Source: Bacteroidota bacterium
GTDB lineage: Bacteria > Bacteroidota > Bacteroidia > B-17B0 > Aurantibacillaceae
DNA length: 64,000 bases
Direction of reading: 5' to 3'
Assembly (NCBI GenBank): GCA_018267825.1
Contig: JAFDXR010000003.1
Location: 1 to 64,000 of the forward strand
Part shown: positions 26,657-36,427 of the stretch, piece by piece
Numbering within the stretch: position 1 is the first letter of the stretch
Layout: the number at the start of each line of letters is the position of its first letter
Position numbers and translations under genes: made by a program
Notes under the pieces: model-generated
The model's database searches: none
Told to the model about the DNA's origin: nothing
What the model saw: only the letters and a program-made list of their open reading frames with translations

Positions 26657-28195
26657 CTAGATTTCGTCTCCTTTCGCGCGACCCAGATAAGTCATTACGT
26701 TACGGAAGCCGATGTAGCATTTTGCAGTATCCTGATATTCGTATGTACGGGTGCTGGTTTGTAAGTAGTAACCAACATCTTTCCATGAACCACCACGGAT
26801 TACTTTACGTTTTAAAACATTTGCGTCTTTTTCCTGAGCTTCATATACATAGTCAGGGTTGAGATCATGGTCAAAGTCATAAGCTGATTCATCGAATGCG
26901 TTGCTTGTCCACTCCGCTACGTTACCAGCCATGCAATAGAGACCGTAATCGTTAGGGTTATATGAGTAAATGTATACACTGTGGAAACCACCGTCATCGA
27001 TATAGGAACCGCGCATTGGTTTAAAGTTTCCTAAGAAACAACCGCGTGCGTTACGGATGTATGGACCACCCCAAGGATATGGAGAGAGGTCGTTACCACC
27101 GCGTGCTGCATATTCCCACTCTGATTCAGTTGGTAAACGGAAATCATTCACAATAGTCTGACCGGTACCGATCAGGTAATTGTTCAATAAGTTAGAACGC
27201 CAGATACAAAATGCACGGGCCTGTTTCCAGGTCACACCAACAACCGGATAGTCATCATAGGCCGGGTGCCAGAAGTACATGTTTGTCATTGGTTCGTTAA
27301 ATGAATAAGTAAAATCATGAACCCATGCCAGTGTATCAGGATAAACATTGATCACGTCTTTGATAATAAATACAGAGCGGTCAACGCCTTTACGTTCACG
27401 TGGCACATAATTACCCTGACCAACAGAAACCTGGTCATTTACATTATAGCTACCCAGTGTTTTAGGATCTTTTGCAGGATCAATAACCTGTCCGGAAGGA
27501 GTACCAGGGCTACCATTCTGACCATCGTTCAGGTGAACGCCATTGATATAGTCCGCTTTTTTGTAGTCGTGGTTCGCATCCTGAATATCAGGGGATTTAT
27601 TTGGGATGAAACGATTTTGTTTAGACGCAGCTAAACGGATATCGATTCTGTAGTATTCGTAGTTCAGTTTACGGGTATCGATTTCCTTACGGTTGTAGAA
27701 ACGTTCGCCTTCCGGAAGGTACAATGGCTGAAGATCTGTTCTGTAATCTTCATCATCGCTATCCCATTTGATTTTAGTATCCCAGGTGATGTATTTTTCC
27801 TGGAGGTTGTTATCTCCGATATATACCGGCCACTCTGCCAGGAAGTCTTCCTGAGTCATCGAGTAGTCTTCTTCCTGAGAACCATAGGCTAACAGTTTAC
27901 GGGCAATAGAGTCACGTACCCAATACACAAACTGACGGTACTCGTTATTTGAAATCTCAGAGTCATCGATGTAAAACGCCTGAACGGAAACCATTTTGGA
28001 TTTGGCCGTGTGTGCCATGGTTACCTCTTCGTCGCTAGGGCCCATGTGATAGCTTCCCATCGGGATGTACAAAGTACCGAACGGATCAGGTTGAAACCAT
28101 TTTTCACGATCCTGTACACCGATCAATTCACCTGTTTTCTGGGTACATCCTGTAACCACAGCAACAAATGAAGCTAATACAATCAGTTTTTTCAT
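26657..28195 (-). CDS. gldK: T9SS lipoprotein GldK (sulfatase-modifying-factor fold)
   Basis: Outer-membrane lipoprotein of about 512 residues forming the T9SS ring with GldN. The start is set at the ATG at 28195, giving the lipoprotein signal FVAVVTGC with acylated Cys17; an upstream ATG at 28213 is also in frame. The formylglycine-generating-enzyme-like fold shows PMGSYHMGPSDEE, YPVVGVTWKQARAFCIWR, RLPTESEWEYAARGG, YCMAGNVAEWTSNAF, VIRGGSWKD and CYIGFRNVM. Catalysis is not expected in GldK. First gene of gldKLMN, about 190 bp from the PorP/SprF gene. Confidence 0.96.
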   Translation of the reverse strand: MKKLIVLASFVAVVTGCTQKTGELIGVQDREKWFQPDPFGTLYIPMGSYHMGPSDEEVTMAHTAKSKMVSVQAFYIDDSEISNNEYRQFVYWVRDSIARKLLAYGSQEEDYSMTQEDFLAEWPVYIGDNNLQEKYITWDTKIKWDSDDEDYRTDLQPLYLPEGERFYNRKEIDTRKLNYEYYRIDIRLAASKQNRFIPNKSPDIQDANHDYKKADYINGVHLNDGQNGSPGTPSGQVIDPAKDPKTLGSYNVNDQVSVGQGNYVPRERKGVDRSVFIIKDVINVYPDTLAWVHDFTYSFNEPMTNMYFWHPAYDDYPVVGVTWKQARAFCIWRSNLLNNYLIGTGQTIVNDFRLPTESEWEYAARGGNDLSPYPWGGPYIRNARGCFLGNFKPMRGSYIDDGGFHSVYIYSYNPNDYGLYCMAGNVAEWTSNAFDESAYDFDHDLNPDYVYEAQEKDANVLKRKVIRGGSWKDVGYYLQTSTRTYEYQDTAKCYIGFRNVMTYLGRAKGDEI

Positions 28196-28287
28196 AGGTT
28201 TTGTTTTTAACAAATGCCCGGGGCTTTTATACTCCGGGACTTTGGTGCTCTTTCGTTTTTATAATCCCAAACTTTCTGTTTCGTTAC

Positions 28288-28321
28288 AAAATCTGTTATT
28301 AACAAGTTATTAACAGATTTT
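28288..28321. other. A/T-rich inverted repeat between porP-like gene and gldK
   Basis: Perfect 11-bp arms (aaaatctgtta at 28288-28298, taacagatttt at 28311-28321) around a 12-base loop. It lies in the 190-bp gap after the PorP/SprF gene and before gldK, about 65 bp downstream of the former. It could be an A/T-rich terminator for the PorP-like gene or an operator for the gld operon; the sequence does not decide. Confidence 0.45.
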
Positions 28322-28385
28322 TAGAAAAGTTTGTAAGGGACTTCAACGGCGTTTTTTTAAAAAGGTTACAATTTTTTTTAAAAAG

Positions 28386-29360
28386 TTAATCTAAAAGCCT
28401 TACAGACTGGTGACTTGTTACTTTCGGCGGTTTGCTTGTATTGAAGCAATAGCCTAACATAATTTCGTGGGTACCAGCACTATAACCTTTAATTTTAGAT
28501 AAGGTTACATCGTATGAGTAACCTACTTTCAGGCTCTTATTTTTGAGGAATTTATATCCGAGCATTGGACATACAGCATCCTGCATACGGTAAGTAGCAC
28601 CAATCCATAAGGTGTTATTCCACCAGTATGTTAAGTTGATATCTACCTGGGTTGAGGCAGCATCTGATTTAATTTTTACGTTTGGCTCGATACCATGTAC
28701 CTGGTTCAGTAAGAAACGGTAACCTGCTACTACATAGTAGTGGCGGGCTAAAGCGTATTTTACATTACCACCGGCAGTGATGTCCTGAGCAGCCAAGTGC
28801 GTAGAAGATATACCTACATACATTTTGTTTGGAATGGTATAGTATGCGCCAAAACCGAGGTCATAGGTGAGTTTATTAAGATTAGGATTTGTAATTGGAC
28901 TTCCATTTGCAGCATAATTCGGAATCGAAGGGTCCTGAGTTATATTACCATCCGGAGTAATCCAGTTCCCATTGAACTGCTGTTGCAGAATCCCACCATC
29001 GATACCGATACCGAGGTTACCGGCACCTAAACCGCGTTTCAGATAAGAAACTGCTAAACGTGCGAATGTGGTTTTAGAGAACCCGATCTGGTCGTTCATC
29101 ACGTTCAGACCAATACCGATAGGTAAACGACCGATAGGCATATCAAAACTAAATAAGCCTGTTTTAGGGGCGCCAGGGAAATTAACCCACTGCTGACGGT
29201 ACAAAACGTTTGCACAGATGGCATCGCTTGTTCCCGCATAACCAGGGTTATAGATCAATTTATTATGCATAAACTGAGTGAATTGCGGATCTTGCTGAGC
29301 AAACAAAACGCCAGTAAATGCAGTAAATGCAAGGGTTAATTTGGTAAAAAATTTAGTCAT
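28386..29360 (-). CDS. PorP/SprF family T9SS outer-membrane protein
   Basis: A 324-residue barrel protein with a signal peptide (LAFTAFTGVLFAQ) and the family opening QDPQFTQFMHNKLIYNPGYAGTSD. Later blocks are LYRQQWVNFPGAP, FDMPIGRLPIGIGLNVMNDQIG and the late GYSYDVTLSKIKGYSAGTHEIMLGY region split by glycines. PorP/SprF proteins anchor or export specific T9SS clients and the basic machine in different species. Located just upstream of gldK in the same direction, consistent with a core T9SS role. Confidence 0.93.
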   Translation of the reverse strand: MTKFFTKLTLAFTAFTGVLFAQQDPQFTQFMHNKLIYNPGYAGTSDAICANVLYRQQWVNFPGAPKTGLFSFDMPIGRLPIGIGLNVMNDQIGFSKTTFARLAVSYLKRGLGAGNLGIGIDGGILQQQFNGNWITPDGNITQDPSIPNYAANGSPITNPNLNKLTYDLGFGAYYTIPNKMYVGISSTHLAAQDITAGGNVKYALARHYYVVAGYRFLLNQVHGIEPNVKIKSDAASTQVDINLTYWWNNTLWIGATYRMQDAVCPMLGYKFLKNKSLKVGYSYDVTLSKIKGYSAGTHEIMLGYCFNTSKPPKVTSHQSVRLLD

Positions 29361-29631
29361 GTTATACCAGTTTTTACGGTTAAAAATACTCTTTTACAAA
29401 AGATACTTAGGGTGCTAAGTTAGTTAAAGATTTATAAAATTCAAATTTTTTGAACTTTTTTTTGTTAAAAGGGGATACACCGGATATGGATGGATAATAC
29501 GTTTGGACGGAATTTGCCTGCGGAATTCAAAGTCCCTTTTTGGGTCTGAACGCTCCACCGAAGTGAACCGTTAATTCTTCCGGATTAGCCGAATACCGGG
29601 CAATTCCAAAAATCACCGGGAGATGCCAGGT

Positions 29632-30810
29632 TTAGCTGAGTTTCTGATAGGTCTGCCACCAGCGATCGGGAATATCGTTATTGGTCGCCAGTTCATAATC
29701 TTTGTAGGAGCATGGCAGCAGGGTATGCCGCTCGAATTTAAGCCCTTTATTGGGCGGATATGGAATTTCCATCCACCAGCGGTCGCTTTTCTTGCTTTTG
29801 TAGAAATTAATCTCGTATTTGTCATCCTGGAGCATGACGTTGAAACGCAGGTAATCCGGGTTACTGCGCGACGGGAAATCGTGTTTACGGCCATAAAACC
29901 CATCGGCAAAACACCAGATCATCTGGGCTGCAAGGTGGGCTGTCTTGCCCTGTTGGTCATAACCGGGATTGATCTCGTAAAGCCCTACCGACGACAATTT
30001 ATCATTCATGCCGGCATAACGCATCATCTGGCAGGCTTCTTCGCTGTAAAAGCCGTTTGGAGAGGCGTTCGGGTTAGCTGGAGCATCGCTGTGCTTAATC
30101 GCACTCATGTCGAATGTAAGCATATCGGCATGCCGCAGTATCGGTTCAGATTCTTCGATATTGTCTCTCACCTGCCCCAGCCTGTAAGTATCGAAATACA
30201 GGCGGTTCATCATGGCCAACGCGGAAGGGTCGACCAGGTAGGTTTGATAACCGATATTGCTGTAGTTGAACAGGTAATTCGGCTGGTGTAATATGATGCG
30301 TCCGAGGTAAGCATGGTTGTTGACATCGCCTTCGGGATCACCCAGATCGAGGGTAGAATCAATGGCTACGATATTGATGGTTTGTTCCAGTTTCTCGTAG
30401 CCCAGGAACTGCGCATAGGTAAGATCCTGGCTGCCCCCCAGAATAAAGGGAACGATGTTGTTACGGATCAGGTAATCGACGGTGGCTTTGAGTGCGAAAT
30501 AGGTATCGTCTACATCATGTCCCGGGTGAATGTTTCCCAGGTCCACGATACGCGGGGAAAATGTACCTGGAAATAATCTGTAGAAGAACTTTCTGACTTC
30601 ATCGGGAGCCGAAGCGCAACCCTGATTATCGTCTGCCCGGCGGTCTTCACAAACGCCGAGGATGGCAATATCAATTCCCTGTAAATCGGGAAAAGCATCC
30701 TCCTGGCTGTATATATTCACCAGGTTTCCAAACTGATTTTCCGCGTAGGTCTGTCCATCCGAAATGGCTGACATATCGAGGGGTTTGAAAAAATGCTGAA
30801 TATCGCTCAT
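29632..30810 (-). CDS. Arginase/formimidoylglutamase-fold protein with altered metal site
   Basis: A 392-residue ureohydrolase-superfamily protein (arginase, agmatinase, HutG). The fold is visible as DIAILGVCEDRRADDNQGCASAPDEV split by turns, IVPFILGGSQDLTYA and INIVAIDSTLDLGD. The metal motifs differ from active enzymes: the GGDH block reads GGSQD (125-129), the DAHxD block reads DSTLD (151-155), and the SFDID block reads TFDMSAI (232-238). Several Mn ligands are therefore missing, and catalysis as a ureohydrolase is doubtful. It is transcribed in the same direction as the PorP-like and gld genes downstream. A structural or regulatory role is possible but unproven. Confidence 0.8.
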   Translation of the reverse strand: MSDIQHFFKPLDMSAISDGQTYAENQFGNLVNIYSQEDAFPDLQGIDIAILGVCEDRRADDNQGCASAPDEVRKFFYRLFPGTFSPRIVDLGNIHPGHDVDDTYFALKATVDYLIRNNIVPFILGGSQDLTYAQFLGYEKLEQTINIVAIDSTLDLGDPEGDVNNHAYLGRIILHQPNYLFNYSNIGYQTYLVDPSALAMMNRLYFDTYRLGQVRDNIEESEPILRHADMLTFDMSAIKHSDAPANPNASPNGFYSEEACQMMRYAGMNDKLSSVGLYEINPGYDQQGKTAHLAAQMIWCFADGFYGRKHDFPSRSNPDYLRFNVMLQDDKYEINFYKSKKSDRWWMEIPYPPNKGLKFERHTLLPCSYKDYELATNNDIPDRWWQTYQKLS

Positions 30811-30968
30811 ATACCGGAGATTTGATCGTCTAAAAATAGGTTCAGATCGGGTAAGGCGGGGGTGATTTCAGGAAAACTTATTAACGAGCGGGATTTGAAA
30901 AGGCCCTTGCCGGGTAGAACTGCCTTTTGACGTTTCAGGTATGACAGATTCCGTCAACGTGTTTTCCG

Positions 30969-30998
30969 TTGTGTCTTTCAAATAAAAAACTACATTTG
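30969..30998 (+). promoter_or_regulatory. Promoter of the glutathione peroxidase gene
   Basis: A TTG at 30969-30971 is followed after 19 bp by TACATTTG at 30991-30998, matching the Bacteroidota housekeeping promoter (-33 TTG, -7 TAnnTTTG). The start codon lies about 75 bp downstream. Confidence 0.6.
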
Positions 30999-31074
30999 TT
31001 ACAGTGCATCTTTACGATGTGATTTAAAAACAAAACGATATTCTCTTTGTTATCCATCAAAACAGAACATCCCT

Positions 31075-31617
31075 ATGAAGAAACTTTTTATACTAACCCT
31101 AACCCTTTTCGCTATGTCATTTACAACACTAACCTTAACCAAATCGTTACACGATTTCAAGGTTAAAGCCCTTGACGGGACAGATTTTGATCTTTCGTCA
31201 CTGAAAGGAAAAAAAGTGATGATCGTGAACACCGCTTCGGAATGTGGCTATACTCCGCAGTACAAGGATCTGGAAGCGCTTTATGAGAAATACAAAGACA
31301 AAAATTTCGTGATCCTCGGTTTCCCCTGCAACGACTTTGGAGGCCAGGAACCCGGCAGCAGCAAAGACATTCAGACTTTCTGCACAAAAAATTACGGGGT
31401 TACTTTTCCGATGATGGAAAAAGTAAGTATTGTAAATAATCCGGCGCCAATTTATAAATGGCTTACCACGAAGGCTGAAAACGGCGTACTGGATGCTACC
31501 GTTAAATGGAACTTCAATAAATTCCTGGTCGACGAGAATGGTCACCTGGTGAAGTACTGCCCGAGCGGCACACTGCCGATGAGCGACGAAATTGTAAAAT
31601 GGATTGAAGGTAAATAA
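31075..31617 (+). CDS. Glutathione peroxidase-family thiol peroxidase, secreted
   Basis: A 180-residue peroxidase. The catalytic tetrad residues are visible: peroxidatic Cys57 in NTASECGYTPQ (cysteine form, not selenocysteine), Gln91 in FGGQEPG and Trp145-Asn146 in VKWNFNKF. Cys85 in FPCNDFGG is the likely resolving residue, so thioredoxin-dependent activity is more probable than true glutathione use. The hydrophobic N-terminus (LFILTLTLFAMSFTTL) suggests export or membrane attachment. Own promoter upstream and a strong terminator downstream. Confidence 0.92.
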   Translation: MKKLFILTLTLFAMSFTTLTLTKSLHDFKVKALDGTDFDLSSLKGKKVMIVNTASECGYTPQYKDLEALYEKYKDKNFVILGFPCNDFGGQEPGSSKDIQTFCTKNYGVTFPMMEKVSIVNNPAPIYKWLTTKAENGVLDATVKWNFNKFLVDENGHLVKYCPSGTLPMSDEIVKWIEGK

Positions 31618-31635
31618 TTTTCAACGACTCCACGG

Positions 31636-31660
31636 AAAGGCTCCTTGAGGAGCCTTTTTT
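31636..31660. terminator. Bidirectional terminator between gpx and the DUF218 gene
   Basis: A perfect 9-bp stem (aaaggctcc / ggagccttt) with loop ttga, followed by a T-run and preceded by A's. It lies 18 bp after the peroxidase stop and touches the convergent DUF218 gene stop, so it can serve both. Confidence 0.8.
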
Positions 31661-32306
31661 AATTTCCGGTTTTCGTAATTTTTTTACCCCGCGTGCCTTT
31701 GAGCCGGTCGCGATAGGTTTGCCTTTCTTCGAGCGGAACAAACGATGCTGATTTTGTGAGATTGGTGTCTATTGCCAAAGTGGCTCCCAGCATAGGCCGA
31801 ATGGAATCGTATAATACCGGTATAATATGAACTTTGTCGGGAATATGCCGGTATGAAAATTTATACAGCATGGCACATTGAAACGGATCGGTAGCCAGGG
31901 CAAATGTTTTCATGCCTTTTTCGCGGGCGAGTTTATGGCCATAAAACAAATTCTCGGTGCTGTGCTCAGCCACCGTATCTATCAGGATATGTTCGGCGGG
32001 CACACCCAGTTGCATGGCCAACAGAGCCATAGATCTGCCCTCTACCCAGGGGGTATATACTGCGTTTCCGCTGTAGAGAATATTTTTGACGAGGCCTTTT
32101 TTATAGAGAAACACACTCCAGAGGATCCGGGTTTTGAGCAGTGTATCGCACTGCCCGTGATACAGAGGCAAACCCGGAACAATAGCCACATCTATCGGCT
32201 GGGCGTTTCTTGCCATTGCATAACGCTTTGTAGCCGATGGTCCCAAAAAATAACAGGAGCAAAACAACCACAGGCAAATACCCGCTAAAAGAAAATACCT
32301 TATCAT
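31659..32306 (-). CDS. YdcF/SanA-like DUF218 protein
   Basis: A 215-residue DUF218 (YdcF/SanA/ElyC-like) protein with an N-terminal hydrophobic segment ending LFCSCYFLG that could be a lipoprotein or anchor signal. Fold motifs are PIDVAIVPGLPL, KNILYSGNAVYTPWVEG, ILIDTVAEHSTENLFYG and FALATDPFQCAML. Members act in envelope barrier or murein-precursor processes; precise activity is unknown. The start overlaps the stop of the upstream 264-residue lipoprotein gene (ATGA), so the two are coupled. Confidence 0.82.
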   Translation of the reverse strand: MIRYFLLAGICLWLFCSCYFLGPSATKRYAMARNAQPIDVAIVPGLPLYHGQCDTLLKTRILWSVFLYKKGLVKNILYSGNAVYTPWVEGRSMALLAMQLGVPAEHILIDTVAEHSTENLFYGHKLAREKGMKTFALATDPFQCAMLYKFSYRHIPDKVHIIPVLYDSIRPMLGATLAIDTNLTKSASFVPLEERQTYRDRLKGTRGKKITKTGN

Positions 32307-33097
32307 GCTTTGGGAACTGATTTTGTTTTGAACACAAAATTATATTGTATTCCTGCACTAAAAATAAACACGGGCGAAAACTTTGTGTAGCGGATATCAA
32401 TCTGTTTGGAATACGGCATAATAACCTGGGCCTGGAGCACGGCATAAATATTTCTGACACCAACCTTGTTGGTAATGCATGGTTCAAAAATAAACATGGA
32501 TTTATTGGTATACTCCCTGTTAACCTTATAAACATTGGTCTTTACAAGGGCTGTGCTATCGGCATCGATTTCGTGATACACAAATTTTTTGAAGTCGTTG
32601 TAGGAGGCCCGCAGCGAAAAAATAAATGCATAATTGATTTTATACATATCGATTTTCGAGAAAAAACCGAATGCGGGTTGTGCATAGTATTTATTGTAAA
32701 GTCCGATGGTTTCGTAATTGTAATTACCATGTTTAAACCAGTTGACAGCCGGTGAACTGAGGTAAGAAATATTATTGGTACGGCCTGCACCTGCCTGCAG
32801 TTCCCAGCGCCACTTCATGTTGTTGTTGTAACCGTATGTACCAAGTCCGCCTTCATAAGTAGCAATACCTGCACCATAATCGATGTTGGTTCTGAGAGCC
32901 AGGTGTTTTACGGGATTGTGTGCCAGCTGAAGTTCAACCTGGCTACTCCCGACATACGCATTGGCCTGCACCTGTTTCTTGTCATCAAACAACAGAATAT
33001 CCTGGCTTGTGGGCACATACACAGAGCGCACGGCACAACTGCTTAGCAGGAGTATGCCCATGCATATAAAACCGATTTTCCGGAGAGGATAAAGCAT
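32303..33097 (-). CDS. Outer-membrane beta-rich lipoprotein, unknown function
   Basis: A 264-residue protein with a lipoprotein signal (GILLLSSCAVRS, acylated Cys near residue 21) and a beta-rich body. Alternating aromatic/polar strands end with SPVFIFSAGIQYNFVFK, which suggests a small outer-membrane barrel of the type seen in many Bacteroidota. I do not recognise the family. Overlaps the DUF218 gene by 4 bp and starts about 80 bp downstream of the groL gene end, from which it is separated by a terminator. Confidence 0.7.
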   Translation of the reverse strand: MLYPLRKIGFICMGILLLSSCAVRSVYVPTSQDILLFDDKKQVQANAYVGSSQVELQLAHNPVKHLALRTNIDYGAGIATYEGGLGTYGYNNNMKWRWELQAGAGRTNNISYLSSPAVNWFKHGNYNYETIGLYNKYYAQPAFGFFSKIDMYKINYAFIFSLRASYNDFKKFVYHEIDADSTALVKTNVYKVNREYTNKSMFIFEPCITNKVGVRNIYAVLQAQVIMPYSKQIDIRYTKFSPVFIFSAGIQYNFVFKTKSVPKA

Positions 33098-33121
33098 AAG
33101 GTGTTGAGTTCGAATATAAAT

Positions 33122-33151
33122 AAAAAACCCCGACCATGAAGTCGGGGTTTT
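33122..33151 (-). terminator. Intrinsic terminator of groS-groL
   Basis: A perfect 10-bp stem (aaaccccgac / gtcggggttt) with a 6-base loop, followed on the minus strand by a T-run. About 25 bp downstream of the groL stop codon. Confidence 0.85.
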
Positions 33152-33175
33152 GTTATCTGTTACCAGAAGGGGGTA

Positions 33176-34819
<1,644 letters not shown>

Positions 34820-34864
34820 TTAATTGTTCTTGTTTAATTTTTCCTGTTTGAAATTCATCTGGAA

Positions 34865-35143
34865 TCAGATGATCGCGTAAATATCGCTTTCGCGCATAAT
34901 GAGGTATTCTTTACCATCAATCTGGATTTCGGTGCCGGCGTATTTGCCGTAAAGCACTGTATCGCCTGCTTTCACAGTGATAGGCTCATCTTTTTTACCG
35001 TTTCCTGTAGCAACCACTTTGCCACGCATTGGTTTTTCTTTAGCAGTATCCGGAATGATGATTCCCCCTGCGGTTTTTGTCTCTGCCTCGGCTGGTTCTA
35101 CCAGCACTCTGTCGGCCAATGGTTTTACGTTAATCTTTGCCAT
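34865..35143 (-). CDS. groS: Co-chaperonin GroES (10 kDa)
   Basis: A 92-residue GroES with [17 protein letters not shown], the mobile loop [17 protein letters not shown], and the C-terminal [13 protein letters not shown]. It caps the GroEL cavity. The start is the ATG at 35143, which gives the normal length; the frame is open to 35281 but that extension crosses the promoter. Followed by groL. Confidence 0.97.
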   Translation of the reverse strand: MAKINVKPLADRVLVEPAEAETKTAGGIIIPDTAKEKPMRGKVVATGNGKKDEPITVKAGDTVLYGKYAGTEIQIDGKEYLIMRESDIYAII

Positions 35144-35174
35144 ATTGATATGATGTTTAGTTTTTTTTGACGTG

Positions 35175-35182
35175 CAAATGTA
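35175..35182 (-). promoter_or_regulatory. Promoter -7 element of groS-groL
   Basis: The minus strand reads TACATTTG, a perfect Bacteroidota -7 element, 31 bp before the groS start codon, with TTGG about 13 bp further upstream. I saw no CIRCE inverted repeat in the short leader. Confidence 0.6.
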
Positions 35183-35282
35183 GTCGAAAAACATGCCAAG
35201 GCGAGAAAATACTGTGGATTGTGAATTTTTTACCGGCCTGTCAGCCTTAAAATGCCAAGTTGTCAGAAAAACCGACTGCATT

Positions 35283-35513
35283 TTATTTTACCTGGCAATC
35301 ATAATCGCCGGCACCCGCAACGATGGCATCCCCATAATGCTGGCAGTCTTTACCGGCCCGGTACCCGCTTTTGTGACTGATGGTTTTGATGTACGTACCA
35401 TTCACAGCCGATTTTGTGACCACACAGGTACAGGTCCAGTCTTTTTTATGGCATGAGGCCAGTGTTATGGCCAGTAGCAGAGCTAATCCATGAAATACAG
35501 CATGAATTTTCAT
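35283..35513 (-). CDS. Small Cys-rich lipoprotein, family shared with 40645
   Basis: A 76-residue protein with a lipoprotein signal ([10 protein letters not shown], Cys21) followed by [11 protein letters not shown]. The mature part of about 55 residues has Cys28, Cys30, Cys57 and Cys73, and ends in YDCQVK. The pattern C-x(1-3)-K-x-(W/Y)TCTC, then C, then CQVK at the very end is shared with the 68-residue protein at 40645. No known family recognised. The four conserved Cys could form disulfides or bind metal. It is upstream of groS in the same direction but outside its promoter. Confidence 0.65.
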   Translation of the reverse strand: MKIHAVFHGLALLLAITLASCHKKDWTCTCVVTKSAVNGTYIKTISHKSGYRAGKDCQHYGDAIVAGAGDYDCQVK

Positions 35514-35626
35514 ATTTCCAAAGCTAATTAAATTTGCATGCAGCTTTTGACTTTATTAACAATCACCTGGCCCAATTCGATACAGAAAGCGTAACTTTGT
35601 GCTCCATTTTCGTTATTTTTAAGTAT

Positions 35627-36427
35627 ATGAAAACAGTTTCTTACGTACTATTTATTGTCCTTTTCGCCGGACTATCAGGTTATTCGCAAAATACCGTTGA
35701 TGCCCAGGGAAAGAAGCAGGGCTATTGGAAAAAAACAGACGAAAAAACGAGTAAGCTCCAGTATGAAGGGTTATTCAAGGATGACAAGCCCCAGGGTCTT
35801 TTCAAATATTATTATCCGAACGACAGCCTTCGTGCAAAAATGTTCTTTGTGAAAGACGGTAAAATATCGTACGCTACGCTATACCACCCCAGTACCGCCA
35901 AGAAAATGGCTTATGGTAAATATGTAGGTGAGGTAAAAGACAGTGTGTGGACTTATTATGATGAATCGGGAACGCTGATCTCGAGGGATAAATATGTGAT
36001 GGGAAAAAAAGATGGCACCTGCTATGTGTATTATCCTGATGGCGTGGTGAGTGAAGAGCGTAATTACAAGCTGGACGTACAACACGGTGCATTTAAGCAA
36101 TACTATAACAACAAAGCCCTGAAAGGCGAAGGCAATTATGTGAACGGGCAGATGGAAGGCAAGAACGCTTATTATTATCCAAACGGCACGGCTGCGGCTT
36201 CGGGTTACTACAAGGGCGGCACCAAAAACGGTCCCTGGATTTATAAAGACAAAGACGGAAAAATCACAAAGAAAGAATTGTATAAATACGGTGCGGAAGC
36301 CAGTGCTAAAGAAACAGAAGAGTTTTTCAGCAAAACAAAATTAGAACCGGACTCTAAAAAACCCGGGACAGATACAAACAACAAACCAAAAACAGACGGC
36401 AAAAAAACCGTCTCTCCCAAAAAATGA
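35627..36427 (+). CDS. MORN-repeat (YwqK-like) secreted protein
   Basis: A 266-residue exported protein with a signal peptide (VLFIVLFAGLSGYSQ) and about six MORN-type repeats of 20-24 residues such as KQGYWKKTDEKTSKLQYEG, KDGTCYVYYPDGVVSEE, MEGKNAYYYPNGTAAASG and KNGPWIYKDKDGK. The tail is Lys/Pro/Asp rich and low complexity. Such proteins are often labelled YwqK-family antitoxin by similarity, but no toxin gene is adjacent. The start is the ATG at 35627; the longer frame from 35534 has no matching signal peptide. The stop overlaps the mnmA start (ATGA). Confidence 0.8.
   Translation: MKTVSYVLFIVLFAGLSGYSQNTVDAQGKKQGYWKKTDEKTSKLQYEGLFKDDKPQGLFKYYYPNDSLRAKMFFVKDGKISYATLYHPSTAKKMAYGKYVGEVKDSVWTYYDESGTLISRDKYVMGKKDGTCYVYYPDGVVSEERNYKLDVQHGAFKQYYNNKALKGEGNYVNGQMEGKNAYYYPNGTAAASGYYKGGTKNGPWIYKDKDGKITKKELYKYGAEASAKETEEFFSKTKLEPDSKKPGTDTNNKPKTDGKKTVSPKK

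Noticed and set aside
29623-30291. 222-codon plus-strand frame opposite the arginase-fold gene
   Set aside because: Shadow of the minus-strand gene; no family features.
35627-36427. MORN-repeat protein as an antitoxin of a toxin-antitoxin pair
   Set aside because: The neighbouring genes are mnmA and the antisense lipoprotein; no toxin candidate, and the protein is exported.
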